64,000 nucleotides of DNA from Microbacterium sp. Gd 4-13 (GCF_003095395.1 NZ_QEIJ01000008.1:1-64000); one strand, 5' to 3'; shown: positions 16,300 through 25,302, counted from the stretch's first letter. Made by a program: numbers and translations. The notes: generated by a model from the letters alone, not told the origin.

Positions 16300-18837
16300 C
16301 TATTTCGCGGAGACGGCCTCGCGAGGCTCGCGCAGCGTGCCGGCCATGCGCGCTGCCTGCGCGAGCGTGAGGTGCGGCAGATAGGAGCGGGCGAGGGCCA
16401 CCGCGAGCGCGGGAAGAACGGTGGCCTCGGGGTACACCGCCCAGAGCGTGACGAACTCGGGCTGGAACTTTCGCTTGAAGTTCAGCAGTGAGCGGAAGCC
16501 GTAGGCGGGCTCGAGCAGCTCGCCGAACCGGTCGAGCACCCGTGTGATGGCCGCGCGCTCGCCGTCGTCTCCCGGTCGCGATGCCAGCGGCGACCCCGAG
16601 AGGCTGAGCCGTTCGAGGCCCTCCGCCTTCATGTGGTCGGCGGCCGCGCCGATGACGAACTCCATGATGCCGTTCATCGAGTCGGCGCGCCGGCGCATGA
16701 AGTCCAAGGTGTAGCCGCGGACCGCGCCCCCGTCGAACAGGGGCAGCCAGCTCGTGACCGCCTGGATGCGGCCCTCTTCGTTCCGGGCGAGCATCAGCCG
16801 CACCGCGGGATCGTTGAGCTGGTCGACCCCGCCGAGGGTGAACTCCATCTCGGGGAGGCTCTTGTCGGCGACCCAGGCCTCTGAGATCTCGCGGATCTGG
16901 GCGTGCTCGGCGATCGTCAGGTCGTGCCAGCTCGTCCAGGTCGCGGTGACGCCCTCACGGGCGGCGCGGTTCGTCGCGGTGCGGATGTCTTGCCGCTTCT
17001 TGCCCGCGGTGTTCCAGGTCGCCGGGTCGAGCAGCGCCTCTTCGGCGACCGGCATGCGCTGCCATCCGAGGTGGGCGTAGGGCGAGTCGTCGCCCTCCTC
17101 GACGCTGTAGAAGACGGGCGTCCACCCGTTGTCGCCGCAGAACTCCACGAACCCGGTCACCACCTCGGGCCGGCGCGCATCGGGGCCGAACGCCCCGCCG
17201 AGGGTCAGCGCCACCGAGCCGTGCACCCGGTAGGCGATCGCCGCATCGATGTCGGGCGAGAACCAGTAGGCGTTCCCCTCCCACGTGGTCATGAACGACA
17301 GGGTGTCGCCGCCTCCTCGTTCCAGCGTCAGGCGGGCGCGCGAGCGATCGGACGCGCCGCTGACCGTACCCGGATCGAGCACGAGCCGCGCTGTCGCGAT
17401 GGCCGCCGCCAGCCAGAACAGCAATGGCGGGAGGTACCAGAAGGCTTGCGCCCACCCGCTCGAGGGCACGAACGTGAGGATGTCGGAGGGCAGCAGCGTC
17501 GGCGGCAGCAGCCGCAGCGGCAGCCCCACGAGCACCTTGCCGACGTCGAGGTTCGGCGTGTACCCGTCGGCAGCGGCCAGGCCGCCCACGAACGCCAGCA
17601 GCAGGTTGGCGGCGGCCGCGACACCGACGGTGACACCGAAGGTGCGCAGCGCTGCGGGAGTCGACGACGCCCGCACGTCGCGGCGGAACACGACGAGCAC
17701 GATCGCCACGATCAACGGCACGAGCGCACCGATGAGGCTGCTCGAGAGCGTCTGCGCCACGTACTGCTGCGATTCGGTGTCGCGCAGTTGCGCGATCGCC
17801 GCCACCGTCTCGGGCTGGATGACCGAGAAGACGTAGAGCATGCCCGCGAACACGATGCCGTTGAACACCACGGCGATCCAGAGCGCGGCACGGCGCCCCT
17901 TCAGGATGCCCCAGGCAGCCAGCACGGCGACGAGGATCGGCAGGAGCGCGATGAACCCCGACGCGGGTTGCAGCTCGCGGAACACGTCGTACGTGTCAGG
18001 GCACGGCGCGGCCGTCGACCCGTAGGCGCACGTCTGACCGTCGATGAGGGTCACCGGGTCGTCGGAGAGGAAGCCGTAGATCGACAGCAGGCCGGCGCCG
18101 GTCTCAGAGAACGTGGCGATCACCGGGCCGACGGAGGTCACGAACGTCAGCGCCGCCAACAGCACCCGCGTCTCGTGGTGCGAACTCCGCACGATCCGGA
18201 AGCCGGACCGGCGCCCGCCGAGGGCGAAGCCGAGCCCGAGTCCGATGGGCAGGGCGAGGATCGAGAACAGGTCGTTCGCGGCACCCTCGTAAAGGAACAG
18301 CGTGACCGCCGTGAGCGAGGCCAGCAGGCGCGTGCGCCGCCGCCACAGGGCACCGGCGAACGAACTCGCCGCCATCGCCGTGCAGATCACCGCGGCCAGG
18401 GGCGAGAGGGTGTCGACGGCGGGGGTGTTCAACGGGAGGAAGCCGAGGTACCGGTCTTCGACGACGCCGACCCCCAACCCCAGGAACGACGCGGCCACCC
18501 CGCCCACGACGTAGGCGACGAGAGTGCGGATGCTTCCCATCGTCTTCTCTGCGGCACCCAGCACGATCAGGAGCACCGGGACGATCGCGATCAGCGCGGC
18601 GATGTCGGCGACGGCGAACAGCGATGTCACGGTTCCCCACCAGTGGCGCTGGAAGACGACCCCGGGTTCCTCCGCGTTGAGGACCTGCCACCCCCACCCC
18701 GAGGGGGTCAGGATGAAACCGGTGAGACTGAGCACCACGATCGCCGCCGTGATCAGCAACGTCACGGGTCGCGCTCGGCACCATCGGAGCACGAGCACTC
18801 CGGCCTGATTCGCATTCATCGTCGGCGTGCGCAGCAT
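16300..18837 (-). CDS. MprF-like aminoacyl-phospholipid synthase/flippase
   Basis: An 845-residue protein: an N-terminal multi-pass membrane part (about 12-14 helices, residues 20-520) and a C-terminal cytosolic DUF2156 domain (about 530-820). Family segments include GDTLSFMTTWEGNAYWFSPD, AIAYRVHGSVALTLGGAFGP, KKRQDIRTATNRAAREG, and the C-terminal YGFRSLLNFKRKFQPEF. In this family the soluble domain moves lysine or alanine from aminoacyl-tRNA to phosphatidylglycerol (or diacylglycerol) and the membrane part flips the product, lowering surface charge and raising resistance to cationic peptides. ATG 18837 has AAAGGA upstream. It converges on an esterase gene that could reverse the modification. 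Confidence 0.88.
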   Translation of the reverse strand: MLRTPTMNANQAGVLVLRWCRARPVTLLITAAIVVLSLTGFILTPSGWGWQVLNAEEPGVVFQRHWWGTVTSLFAVADIAALIAIVPVLLIVLGAAEKTMGSIRTLVAYVVGGVAASFLGLGVGVVEDRYLGFLPLNTPAVDTLSPLAAVICTAMAASSFAGALWRRRTRLLASLTAVTLFLYEGAANDLFSILALPIGLGLGFALGGRRSGFRIVRSSHHETRVLLAALTFVTSVGPVIATFSETGAGLLSIYGFLSDDPVTLIDGQTCAYGSTAAPCPDTYDVFRELQPASGFIALLPILVAVLAAWGILKGRRAALWIAVVFNGIVFAGMLYVFSVIQPETVAAIAQLRDTESQQYVAQTLSSSLIGALVPLIVAIVLVVFRRDVRASSTPAALRTFGVTVGVAAAANLLLAFVGGLAAADGYTPNLDVGKVLVGLPLRLLPPTLLPSDILTFVPSSGWAQAFWYLPPLLFWLAAAIATARLVLDPGTVSGASDRSRARLTLERGGGDTLSFMTTWEGNAYWFSPDIDAAIAYRVHGSVALTLGGAFGPDARRPEVVTGFVEFCGDNGWTPVFYSVEEGDDSPYAHLGWQRMPVAEEALLDPATWNTAGKKRQDIRTATNRAAREGVTATWTSWHDLTIAEHAQIREISEAWVADKSLPEMEFTLGGVDQLNDPAVRLMLARNEEGRIQAVTSWLPLFDGGAVRGYTLDFMRRRADSMNGIMEFVIGAAADHMKAEGLERLSLSGSPLASRPGDDGERAAITRVLDRFGELLEPAYGFRSLLNFKRKFQPEFVTLWAVYPEATVLPALAVALARSYLPHLTLAQAARMAGTLREPREAVSAK

Positions 18838-18963
18838 CCGACATTCCTTTCGTCACCGTTCCTGCCGCCGTGACTCTATCGGCGGTCCCTATGGACGGGC
18901 CGGTTCCATCCTGACGAGAGCGACAGCGGTGTCGCGGGCGGTGCGCCGCGCGGGGCGGGGGAT

Positions 18964-19899
18964 CTACTCGGCGGCGACGACCGCGTCGCCCGACCAGACG
19001 AGGGCGCGTCCGCCGGACACGGCGAGAGCGAGCGGGCCGGCGGGGTCGGCCGCGGGGGCGCAGCCGAGCGGGGTGGCGGTGTCGAACCCGGCGCCCGACC
19101 ACCGCGTCACGGCGACGCCGGCGCAGTCGTCGGCGGGGGAGGCCGTCACCACGGTGCCGCCGTCGATCGACAGCGCGACAGCGTCCGTCGCCCCGAGCGC
19201 CTGCCACGCGCGGTCGGAGCCGAGAACCGACACGGTGCCGGCGCACTCCACCGCGACCACGTCGCCGGCGGCGCGGAACGACCGCGGCTCGGCGCACGGG
19301 GCGGCGACATCGTCGCCGGGAAGCACGACGACGGCCCGATCGGCGAGGTCGAGGTAGCGCGATGCGGCGAGCACCTCGGGGTAGGGCTGCCAGAACTCGC
19401 CCTGCGTGAAGGTGCGGAGGGCCTGCACCTCGCAGGTGGCGCCCATGGCGGCGACCATCTCGGCCTCCGAACCCGCGAAGACGTCGAGCGAGGCGACCTG
19501 ACCGATCCCGCGGTAGGCGGGGGTGACGTCCTGCCATGTGCGGCCCCCGTCGGCGGAGTGCTCGACGAGCGGGGCGGTGGTGCCGCAGTCACCGGCGGTG
19601 GCGCGCCACCACCCCTCCGAGCCGACGGCGAAGAACCGCGCCTCGGCTGCGGGGTAGGCGGCGCTCGCAGACGACGAGGGCGACGGCGACGGGGCCGCCG
19701 CGGTCGGGCTCGCCGAAGTGGTCGGGTCGACCTCGAAGGAGTAGTCCTGATCGGTCGTGGTCGCGTCGGTGGCCGTTGTCGGTTGCACGCTCCGCAGGGC
19801 GAGAACCACCAGCACGATCGTCGCCACGATCAGCAGGGCGACCAGCGTCCCCGCGATCCATTTCGCGGGGACGGGGTCGAGCCGTCGTCTGCGGGCCAT
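18964..19899 (-). CDS. Membrane-anchored propeller-like surface protein
   Basis: A 311-residue protein with a cytoplasmic RRRR patch, one TM helix (about 14-36), a Ser/Pro/Thr-rich linker (about 60-82) and an extracytoplasmic domain of strand-rich repeats. VEHSADGGRTWQDVTP resembles BNR/sialidase-type blades, and FFAVGSEGWWRA, VVVLPGDD and VVTASPADDC look like further blades. Two Cys pairs may form disulfides. Function unknown; perhaps a sensor or scaffold. It lies 11 bp downstream of the BY-kinase gene on the same strand, so they are probably co-transcribed. Confidence 0.65.
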   Translation of the reverse strand: MARRRRLDPVPAKWIAGTLVALLIVATIVLVVLALRSVQPTTATDATTTDQDYSFEVDPTTSASPTAAAPSPSPSSSASAAYPAAEARFFAVGSEGWWRATAGDCGTTAPLVEHSADGGRTWQDVTPAYRGIGQVASLDVFAGSEAEMVAAMGATCEVQALRTFTQGEFWQPYPEVLAASRYLDLADRAVVVLPGDDVAAPCAEPRSFRAAGDVVAVECAGTVSVLGSDRAWQALGATDAVALSIDGGTVVTASPADDCAGVAVTRWSGAGFDTATPLGCAPAADPAGPLALAVSGGRALVWSGDAVVAAE

Positions 19900-19910
19900 C
19901 GTGCTCCGCG

Positions 19911-21362
19911 TCAGGGCAGCAGCTGGTCGTCGGACGACTCTGCCGCCGCGGTCTTGCGACCGCGCCGGGTGGGCTTCTCGGCGGGGGCGCCGTAGGTGCC
20001 GTAGGAGCCGTATCCGCCGTAGCCGTACCCGTAGCCATAGCCGTAGGAATCGGGGCCGCGCGTGGGGAGCATCGTCAGCACGACGCCGCCGACCTTCGAT
20101 CCGACCGTTTCGAGCGCGTCGAGCGCACCGCTGAGCTGGTGGGTCGTGGTCTTGCCCGCCGCGACGATGAGGAGGGCCCCGGCGGTGAACTTCGACAGGA
20201 CCGCAGCATCCGTCACCGGAAGCAGCGGCGGCGCGTCGCAGAGGACGACGTCGAACTCGTTGCCGAGGGCCTCGAGCAGCTGACCCATCTGCTTCGAGCC
20301 CAGCAGCTCGCTCGGGTTCGGCGGCACCTTGCCGGCCGGCAGCACGTAGAGCGGACGCTTGCCCCAGGGGAGCATCACGTCGGCGACGCGTGCGCGGCCG
20401 ATCAGCACGTCGGTGAGGCCCGCGCCACCCTCGATGTTGAGGTACTCGGCGATCTTCGGCTTGCGCAGGTCGGTGTCGAGCAGCGCCACGCGCTTGCCGG
20501 CGTCGGCGAGGGCGACGGCGAGGTTGATGGTGGTGGTCGACTTGCCCTCGCTGGGGAGGCTGGAGGTGACGACGAAGATGTTGCCGCCGTCCATCTCGAG
20601 GAACTGCAGGTTGGTGCGCAGCGCACGGAAGGCTTCCGACCGCTGGTTGTGCGGGTCGGCCTCGAGGATGAGGGGCCGTTCCTTCGCCTTGGGGTCGAAG
20701 GGGATCGCGCCGATGAGCGGCCGATCGGTGAGGTTCTCGATGTCGCGGGGGTTGCGCACCTTGTTGTCGAGCACGGCGCGGAGCACCGCGATGCCGACGC
20801 CGAGCGCGAGGCCGACGAGACCGCCGAGCGCGAGGTTCAGCGGCACGTTCGGGCTGACCGGGGTGCGCGGGGCCTGCGCGTCGCGCACGCGGGTGAGCTT
20901 GACCGGGCTCACCTCCTGCCCGTCGCGGGTCTCGAGCGTCTCGACGGCGTTCGCCAGGCTCGCTCCGAGGGCGTTCGCGATGAGGGCCGCCCTGGCCGGG
21001 TCGGCGTCGGTCACCGTGATCTGCACGATCGTCGAATCGAGCCCGGAAGACGCGGTGACGCGACCGGCGAGCCCGTCGGCGTTCATGTTGAGGCCGAGCT
21101 CGGTGATGACGGGGTTGAGCACGAACGGCTCTTCCACCAGCTCGACGTAGGTCGCGATGCGCGCCTGGGTGAAGTTGGAGCCCTGCTGCAGCTCGGTGAT
21201 CGTCGATCCGCCCTCGGTCGAGACGAACACGCCGCTCGTCGCCTCGAACTGGGGCGTGCGCGTAAGAGAGAATCCGGCAGCAACCGCGACGCCCACCAGG
21301 GTGGTGACCACGATCACGAGCCAGTTCTTACGCAGGATGCGAATGTAGTCGCTGAGCTCCAT
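19911..21362 (-). CDS. Wzz-fused BY-type tyrosine kinase
   Basis: A 483-residue polysaccharide co-polymerase/tyrosine autokinase in the fused form. The N-terminal chain-length domain (Wzz-like) is bounded by TM helices at about 12-34 and 175-198. The cytosolic kinase carries Walker A SSLPSEGKST (about residue 266), Walker A' VALLDTDLRKP and Walker B VVLCDAPP. The C-terminus has a tyrosine cluster (YGYGYGYGYGGYGSYGTYG) of the type that is autophosphorylated in such kinases. These proteins regulate capsule or exopolysaccharide assembly. No glycosyltransferases, flippase or polymerase genes are next to it. A LMW phosphatase that could dephosphorylate it is encoded at 29468-30121. Confidence 0.9.
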   Translation of the reverse strand: MELSDYIRILRKNWLVIVVTTLVGVAVAAGFSLTRTPQFEATSGVFVSTEGGSTITELQQGSNFTQARIATYVELVEEPFVLNPVITELGLNMNADGLAGRVTASSGLDSTIVQITVTDADPARAALIANALGASLANAVETLETRDGQEVSPVKLTRVRDAQAPRTPVSPNVPLNLALGGLVGLALGVGIAVLRAVLDNKVRNPRDIENLTDRPLIGAIPFDPKAKERPLILEADPHNQRSEAFRALRTNLQFLEMDGGNIFVVTSSLPSEGKSTTTINLAVALADAGKRVALLDTDLRKPKIAEYLNIEGGAGLTDVLIGRARVADVMLPWGKRPLYVLPAGKVPPNPSELLGSKQMGQLLEALGNEFDVVLCDAPPLLPVTDAAVLSKFTAGALLIVAAGKTTTHQLSGALDALETVGSKVGGVVLTMLPTRGPDSYGYGYGYGYGGYGSYGTYGAPAEKPTRRGRKTAAAESSDDQLLP

Positions 21363-21454
21363 GGCACCTTTCCGGGGTTCAGTACGGGATCATCCTGCCA
21401 CACCGGGTGTTTCCATTCGGTGACGGGGCGCTTTGTCCGTCACGGAGCGGGGGC

Positions 21455-21739
21455 TCAGCGGATGCGCGCGATCTGGATGCGGATCTCCCCGTCGGGCGCC
21501 GGGTGCGCGGCGAGCAGCGCGTCGGCCACCGCGCGCGCACTGTCGGCGCTGCGGGCGTCGAGCTTCGTCGCGATGCGCGCGTCGACGCGGAGTCCGTCGT
21601 TCGTCGCAACGATGGCCCGTTCCACATCGCCCGTCGCCGCGGCGATCAAGCGGGGAATCGAGGGCGGCGGGAACGCGTCGACCACTCCTTCGACGCCGAG
21701 GATGACCTCGGTGATCCGGTTGCTCTCGAGCGCGCTCAT
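21455..21739 (-). CDS. Small Asp23-cluster protein
   Basis: A 94-residue soluble protein (MSALESNRITEVILGVEGVV... ending GEIRIQIARIR) with alternating strand/helix pattern resembling a reduced Asp23-like fold: VILGVEGVVDAFPPP, VERAIVATNDGLRVDARIAT. Its ATG overlaps the stop of the preceding Asp23-domain gene by 4 bp (ATGA). It is the last gene of the minus-strand sigma factor operon. The exact role is not recognised; I infer a partner in envelope-stress homeostasis. Confidence 0.65.
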   Translation of the reverse strand: MSALESNRITEVILGVEGVVDAFPPPSIPRLIAAATGDVERAIVATNDGLRVDARIATKLDARSADSARAVADALLAAHPAPDGEIRIQIARIR

Positions 21740-22326
21740 GACTCGTCCTCCGTGTTCGCGAAGCCGTGCACGTCTTCGATCGTCACGTTCACCGCGACGA
21801 CGTTCAGGTCGGTGTGCTGCGCGAGCGCGTCGTACACGGCGGCGCGCAGCAGCGAGGTCGCGTCGAGCACCGACCGATCCCACCCGATCGTTCCCGTGAT
21901 GTTCACCTCGACGGGGGCACCGGGCACCTCGGCGTCGCCGTCGAGGTCGACGCGTCCGATGTACAGGCCCTCGATCTCGTCTCCGACCGATCGCACCAGC
22001 GCGCGCACGGCGCCCTCGGTGATCGTGATCTGCACCCGGGGGTCGGGATGCTGCACGGGAAGGCTTCGACCGACGCGCATCTCCGAGCGCACGACGTCCA
22101 TGATCCGGTCGAACCAGTTCGCCGGGGGAGGGGGGAGCTCGCTCGCCTCGCGCTCGAGAAGGCTGCGCGAGAGCATGCCGACCCGCTCCAGGGCGTCGAG
22201 CGCGTTCAAGCACTCCGGGCAGTTCTCGATGTCGGGGTCGTAGGGCAGTCGGTCCGCGGCGAGATAGTCGCTCAACTCATCGACGGTCTTGCCGCATTCC
22301 AGCGCGACGGGGTGGGCTTCGTTCAT
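21736..22326 (-). CDS. Asp23-domain protein with Cys/His N-terminal domain
   Basis: A 196-residue protein. The N-terminal ~60 residues (LECGKTVDELSDYLAADRLP, then IENCPECLNALDALERVG) carry a CPEC motif and helices, reminiscent of zinc-binding anti-sigma domains. The C-terminal half (about 95-185) is Asp23/Gls24-like: VQITITEGAVRALVRSVGDE, GLYIGRVDLDGD, VEVNITGTIGWDRSVLDATS, VAVNVTIEDVH. ATG 22326 gives an 8-nt spacing from GGAGGG; the ATG 6 nt earlier would be too close. The gene overlaps the ECF sigma factor gene, so a role in controlling that sigma factor is plausible but unproven. Confidence 0.75.
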   Translation of the reverse strand: MNEAHPVALECGKTVDELSDYLAADRLPYDPDIENCPECLNALDALERVGMLSRSLLEREASELPPPPANWFDRIMDVVRSEMRVGRSLPVQHPDPRVQITITEGAVRALVRSVGDEIEGLYIGRVDLDGDAEVPGAPVEVNITGTIGWDRSVLDATSLLRAAVYDALAQHTDLNVVAVNVTIEDVHGFANTEDES

Positions 22327-22898
22327 CGCCATCCCTCCATCTGGATCATGATGCTCGCCCGCGCACGGGACAGGTTTCCTCGAACGGTGCTGACAGGAAG
22401 AGACGTCTGTTCAGCGATCTCGTCGTAGCTGAAACCCCCGACCTCTCTCAGCAGCCAGGAGGTGCGTTGGGCCTCCGGAAGAGTCGCGAGCGCTTTCGAG
22501 AGTGCCGCGAGTCTAGCGTTGTGCACCGCGATGGCTTCGGGGTTCGTCGACTCCCGGGTGGGCACGTCGATCCCGTCGTCGAGCGCAGCATCCGTTCCCC
22601 TGCGGCGGATCAGCGCGAACGCCTCCCGGCTGGCGATCTTCATCAGCCACGCCTTGACGGCCGAGCCGTCGCGCAGCGTCGGCAGCTGCTTCCAGGCGGT
22701 CGAGAACGCCTCTTGCACGACGTCGTCGGCCTCCGACAGCGAGCCCACGATGCGGGAGGTGTAGGCACGCATGATCCCGCTGTGCCGACGCACGATCTCA
22801 CCGAACGCCAGCTCGTCGCCGTCGCTGGCACGTTCGACCAGGATGCGGTCGGACAACCCGCTCAGCGAGGAGGCCGAACCCCCCGAACGTCGTGCCAT
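22323..22898 (-). CDS. ECF RNA polymerase sigma factor
   Basis: A 191-residue sigma-70 family ECF factor. Region 2 is at about residues 30-95 (FGEIVRRHSGIMRAYTSRI, SEADDVVQEAFSTAWKQLP, AVKAWLMKIASREAFALIRR). Region 4 is at about 130-185 (LATLPEAQRTSWLLREVGGF, YDEIAEQTSLPVSTVRGNLS). A GGAG site precedes the ATG. It is followed with 4-bp overlaps by two Asp23-type genes, and diverges from the main Asp23/AmaP operon. This arrangement suggests it directs transcription of the envelope-stress genes on both sides. Confidence 0.92.
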   Translation of the reverse strand: MARRSGGSASSLSGLSDRILVERASDGDELAFGEIVRRHSGIMRAYTSRIVGSLSEADDVVQEAFSTAWKQLPTLRDGSAVKAWLMKIASREAFALIRRRGTDAALDDGIDVPTRESTNPEAIAVHNARLAALSKALATLPEAQRTSWLLREVGGFSYDEIAEQTSLPVSTVRGNLSRARASIMIQMEGWR

Positions 22899-23029
22899 GA
22901 AAACTCCGCCGAACTTTTTTGTGACGAATGAGGACCGCCGTGCCTCCTATTGACGAGCGACGCTAACGCGCAGCGAAGTCGGCTGGCAGTGGTTGCGTCC
23001 ATTACTCGAAACAGCTAGGAGAAAATCGC

Positions 23030-23509
23030 ATGGCTACTGAAGAGAAGAACACCACCTCCGTCACCCCCGCCACGGTGAGCCGCGTCGACCGCGTCGGCAC
23101 CACCCCGGGCGAGGTCTCGACCGAATCGGGCGGCACCACCCGCATCGCCGAGAGCGTCGTGGCGAAGATCGCCGGCATCGCTGCGCGCGAGGTTCCCGGT
23201 GTGTTCGCCCTCGGCGGCGGCGGAGCCCGCGCCTTCGGCGCCATCCGCGACGCCATCAACCAGACCGACCTCACGCAGGGCGTCAAGGTCGAGGTCGGCG
23301 AGACCCAGGCCGCCGCAGACCTCACCATCGTCGTGGAGTACCCGCAGCCGATCCACCAGGTCGCCGCGAACGTGCGCACCGCCGTCGCCTCCGCCATCAC
23401 GCGCCTCGCCGGCCTCGAGGTCGTCGAAGTGAACGTCGACGTCAACGACGTGCACCTCCCCGGTGACGACAACGACGACGACGACCAGAACGAGTCGCGC
23501 GTCGCATGA
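23030..23509 (+). CDS. Asp23/Gls24 envelope stress protein
   Basis: A 159-residue protein with a disordered N-terminus, an Asp23/Gls24 domain (about 38-145) and an acidic Asp-rich tail (DDNDDDDQNE). The family core is clear: TRIAESVVAKIAGIAAREVP, GVKVEVGETQAAADLTIVVE, VAANVRTAVASAITRLAGLE, VVEVNVDVNDVH. Asp23 proteins coat the inner membrane face through AmaP-type anchors. ATG 23030 has an AGGAGA site. It heads five genes (to 25302) joined by successive 4-bp ATGA overlaps. Confidence 0.92.
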   Translation: MATEEKNTTSVTPATVSRVDRVGTTPGEVSTESGGTTRIAESVVAKIAGIAAREVPGVFALGGGGARAFGAIRDAINQTDLTQGVKVEVGETQAAADLTIVVEYPQPIHQVAANVRTAVASAITRLAGLEVVEVNVDVNDVHLPGDDNDDDDQNESRVA

Positions 23510-23694
23510 GCGCCACGATCTCCGGCGCCCTGATCGGCGCCGTGCTCGCCTTCGCCGCCCTCGTGTTCGGGTTCTGGGGATTCCTGCTCGTCGCCCTGTT
23601 CATGGGCATCGGCGCACTCCTCGGACGCGTCGCCTCGGGCAAGCTCGACGTACGCGGATTGGCGAACGCCTTCTCCGGACGACGGACGTCATGA
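23506..23694 (+). CDS. DUF2273-like small membrane protein
   Basis: A 62-residue protein with two hydrophobic segments joined by a short turn (IGAVLAFAALVFGFWGFLLV, then ALFMGIGALLGRVASG) and a basic C-terminus (FSGRRTS). This matches the DUF2273 small integral membrane proteins that accompany Asp23. It overlaps both neighbours by 4 bp. Inferred to help anchor or organise the Asp23 layer. Confidence 0.8.
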   Translation: MSATISGALIGAVLAFAALVFGFWGFLLVALFMGIGALLGRVASGKLDVRGLANAFSGRRTS

Positions 23695-24110
23695 GCATCG
23701 CAACGGTGTCCCGCGGCGGCAGCGGATCCGCCGCCGCGGGACAGAGCGAGACGGATGCTTCGGCCGCCGCCTCGACGGCGCTGCCCGGCCGCATCACCGT
23801 TGCCGACCGGGCGCTGCGCGCCGTCACCGAGCAGGCCAGTGCGCTGGCGTTCGGCGTCGGCCGCGACCAGGTATCCGTCGAGATCGGATCGGCTGCGGGT
23901 GGCCTCGCCCTGCGGGTGTCCGCTCCGCTTCCGATCCCCGACCTCGATGACACCGAATCCGTGCACGCGGGTGCGACCGTGATGGAGCGCATCCGCAGCA
24001 TCCAGCAGAACCTCCGCCGCACCGTCGCCGACCTCACCGGTCGCGCCGTGACCCGCGTCGACGTCACCGTCACCGGGGCGGTCATCCCCACCAGAAGGAG
24101 AGTCCGATGA
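23691..24110 (+). CDS. Asp23/Gls24-like protein
   Basis: A 139-residue protein with a 32-residue low-complexity N-terminus and an Asp23-type domain: ITVADRALRAVTEQASALAF, DQVSVEIGSAAGGLALRVSA, RIRSIQQNLRRTVADLTGR, VTRVDVTVTGAV. It has a more divergent core than the 23030 protein and no acidic tail. The ATG overlaps the preceding stop (ATGA), and the stop overlaps the next ATG. Probably another component of the membrane-associated Asp23 network. Confidence 0.75.
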   Translation: MSIATVSRGGSGSAAAGQSETDASAAASTALPGRITVADRALRAVTEQASALAFGVGRDQVSVEIGSAAGGLALRVSAPLPIPDLDDTESVHAGATVMERIRSIQQNLRRTVADLTGRAVTRVDVTVTGAVIPTRRRVR

Positions 24111-24691
24111 GCGATCGCGTCCTCGCTCGCGTCGCCCGACGCGAGACGCACTCGCCGCGCACGGTCGCCATGGCCGTCGCCGTGGTGCTCGTGATCCTCG
24201 CGCTGATCTACGTCGGCCTCGAGATCGTGCTCGACCTCCTGTCGCAGCCCGCGCTGCTGATCGCGCCGGCCGATGCGCTCGCGCAGCTGGCCGAGGTGCC
24301 CGGCCTCCAGCCGTCGGGCACCGTGATCGGCATCGGACTGATCGTCGCCGTCGTCGGACTCGTGTTCCTCGTGCTGTCCCTGACCCCGGGGCGGCTCTCG
24401 AAGCACCGCATGGACATCGGAGACCGCGCCGTCATCGTCGACAACGGCGTGCTCGCGGCCTCTCTCGCCCAGCGCATCAGCGACGAAGCGGGCATCCCGC
24501 GCGACCGCATCACGGTCGGCGTCGCCCACCGCGTCGTCGACGTCGTCGTCACCCCCGACGCCGGCCTGCCGATCGACGCCGCCCGCGTGCGACTCATCGC
24601 CGACGAGGAGATGGCGGGGTACCGCTTGACGCCCCCGGTGAAGACCGTCGTGAAGATCGCCGCACCCAAGGAGCAGGAGTTCAGCCGATGA
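24107..24691 (+). CDS. DUF6286-like membrane protein of Asp23 cluster
   Basis: A 194-residue protein with two TM helices (about 21-44 and 71-93) separated by an external loop, then a cytosolic domain of about 95 residues that itself resembles an Asp23-like fold (DRAVIVDNGVLAASLAQRIS, DRITVGVAHRVVDVVVTPD). Such proteins regularly occur between Asp23 and AmaP genes in actinobacteria. It likely anchors Asp23 to the membrane. Overlaps both neighbours by 4 bp. Confidence 0.75.
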   Translation: MSDRVLARVARRETHSPRTVAMAVAVVLVILALIYVGLEIVLDLLSQPALLIAPADALAQLAEVPGLQPSGTVIGIGLIVAVVGLVFLVLSLTPGRLSKHRMDIGDRAVIVDNGVLAASLAQRISDEAGIPRDRITVGVAHRVVDVVVTPDAGLPIDAARVRLIADEEMAGYRLTPPVKTVVKIAAPKEQEFSR

Positions 24692-25302
24692 ACCAGACGA
24701 ATCGTGCGCTCAACCGCATTCTGCTCTTCCTGATCGGACTCGTCTTCCTCGCCGTCGGCGCCGCGATGGTCGCCGCTGCCGCGACACCGGTGGTGGGCGA
24801 CGTGTGGCGCAGCACCGCCGAGCAGGTCGAGTCGGGGCTCGTGGCCGCCGCGCAGGCGAGTCCCCTCGGTGCCGGCGATGTCTCGTGGGTCACGGTCGGA
24901 GCCCTCGCGGCCGTCGTCATCGTCATCGTGTTGCTGATCGTCGTGCTCTCCCGCCTCGGCGGCGGACGCAGCCGGTCAGTGCTGCAGTCGTCGATGGACG
25001 AGAACACCCTCGGCCGCGTCGTGGTGAAGGACTCGTTCGCCTCCGACGCCCTGACCCACTCGCTCGCCTCGCGCAGCGATGTGGTCAGCGCGAAGGTCAC
25101 CGCCGCCGAGGTGAAGAAGGAGACGGTGCTGCACATCTCGGTCACTCCGCAGCGGAACACATCGCCGCGAGCGATCGCCGTGGAGGTCGACCGACTCGCC
25201 TCCAACCTCGCCGTGCTCACCGGCGAGGACATACCCACCTACGTGTCGATTCGAACGGGACTCCGAGCGCGCCTCGCGACGGAGCACCGAGAGTTGGCCT
25301 GA
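24688..25302 (+). CDS. AmaP-like Asp23 membrane anchor
   Basis: A 204-residue protein with two TM helices (about 10-33 and 70-92) and a cytosolic C-terminal domain (VVVKDSFASDALTHSLASRS, VLHISVTPQRNTSP). The layout matches AmaP, which tethers Asp23 in staphylococci. It ends the overlapping run that started at 23030. The next gene, csbD-like, is 87 bp away behind a repetitive ACCGGG-rich leader. Confidence 0.78.
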   Translation: MNQTNRALNRILLFLIGLVFLAVGAAMVAAAATPVVGDVWRSTAEQVESGLVAAAQASPLGAGDVSWVTVGALAAVVIVIVLLIVVLSRLGGGRSRSVLQSSMDENTLGRVVVKDSFASDALTHSLASRSDVVSAKVTAAEVKKETVLHISVTPQRNTSPRAIAVEVDRLASNLAVLTGEDIPTYVSIRTGLRARLATEHRELA

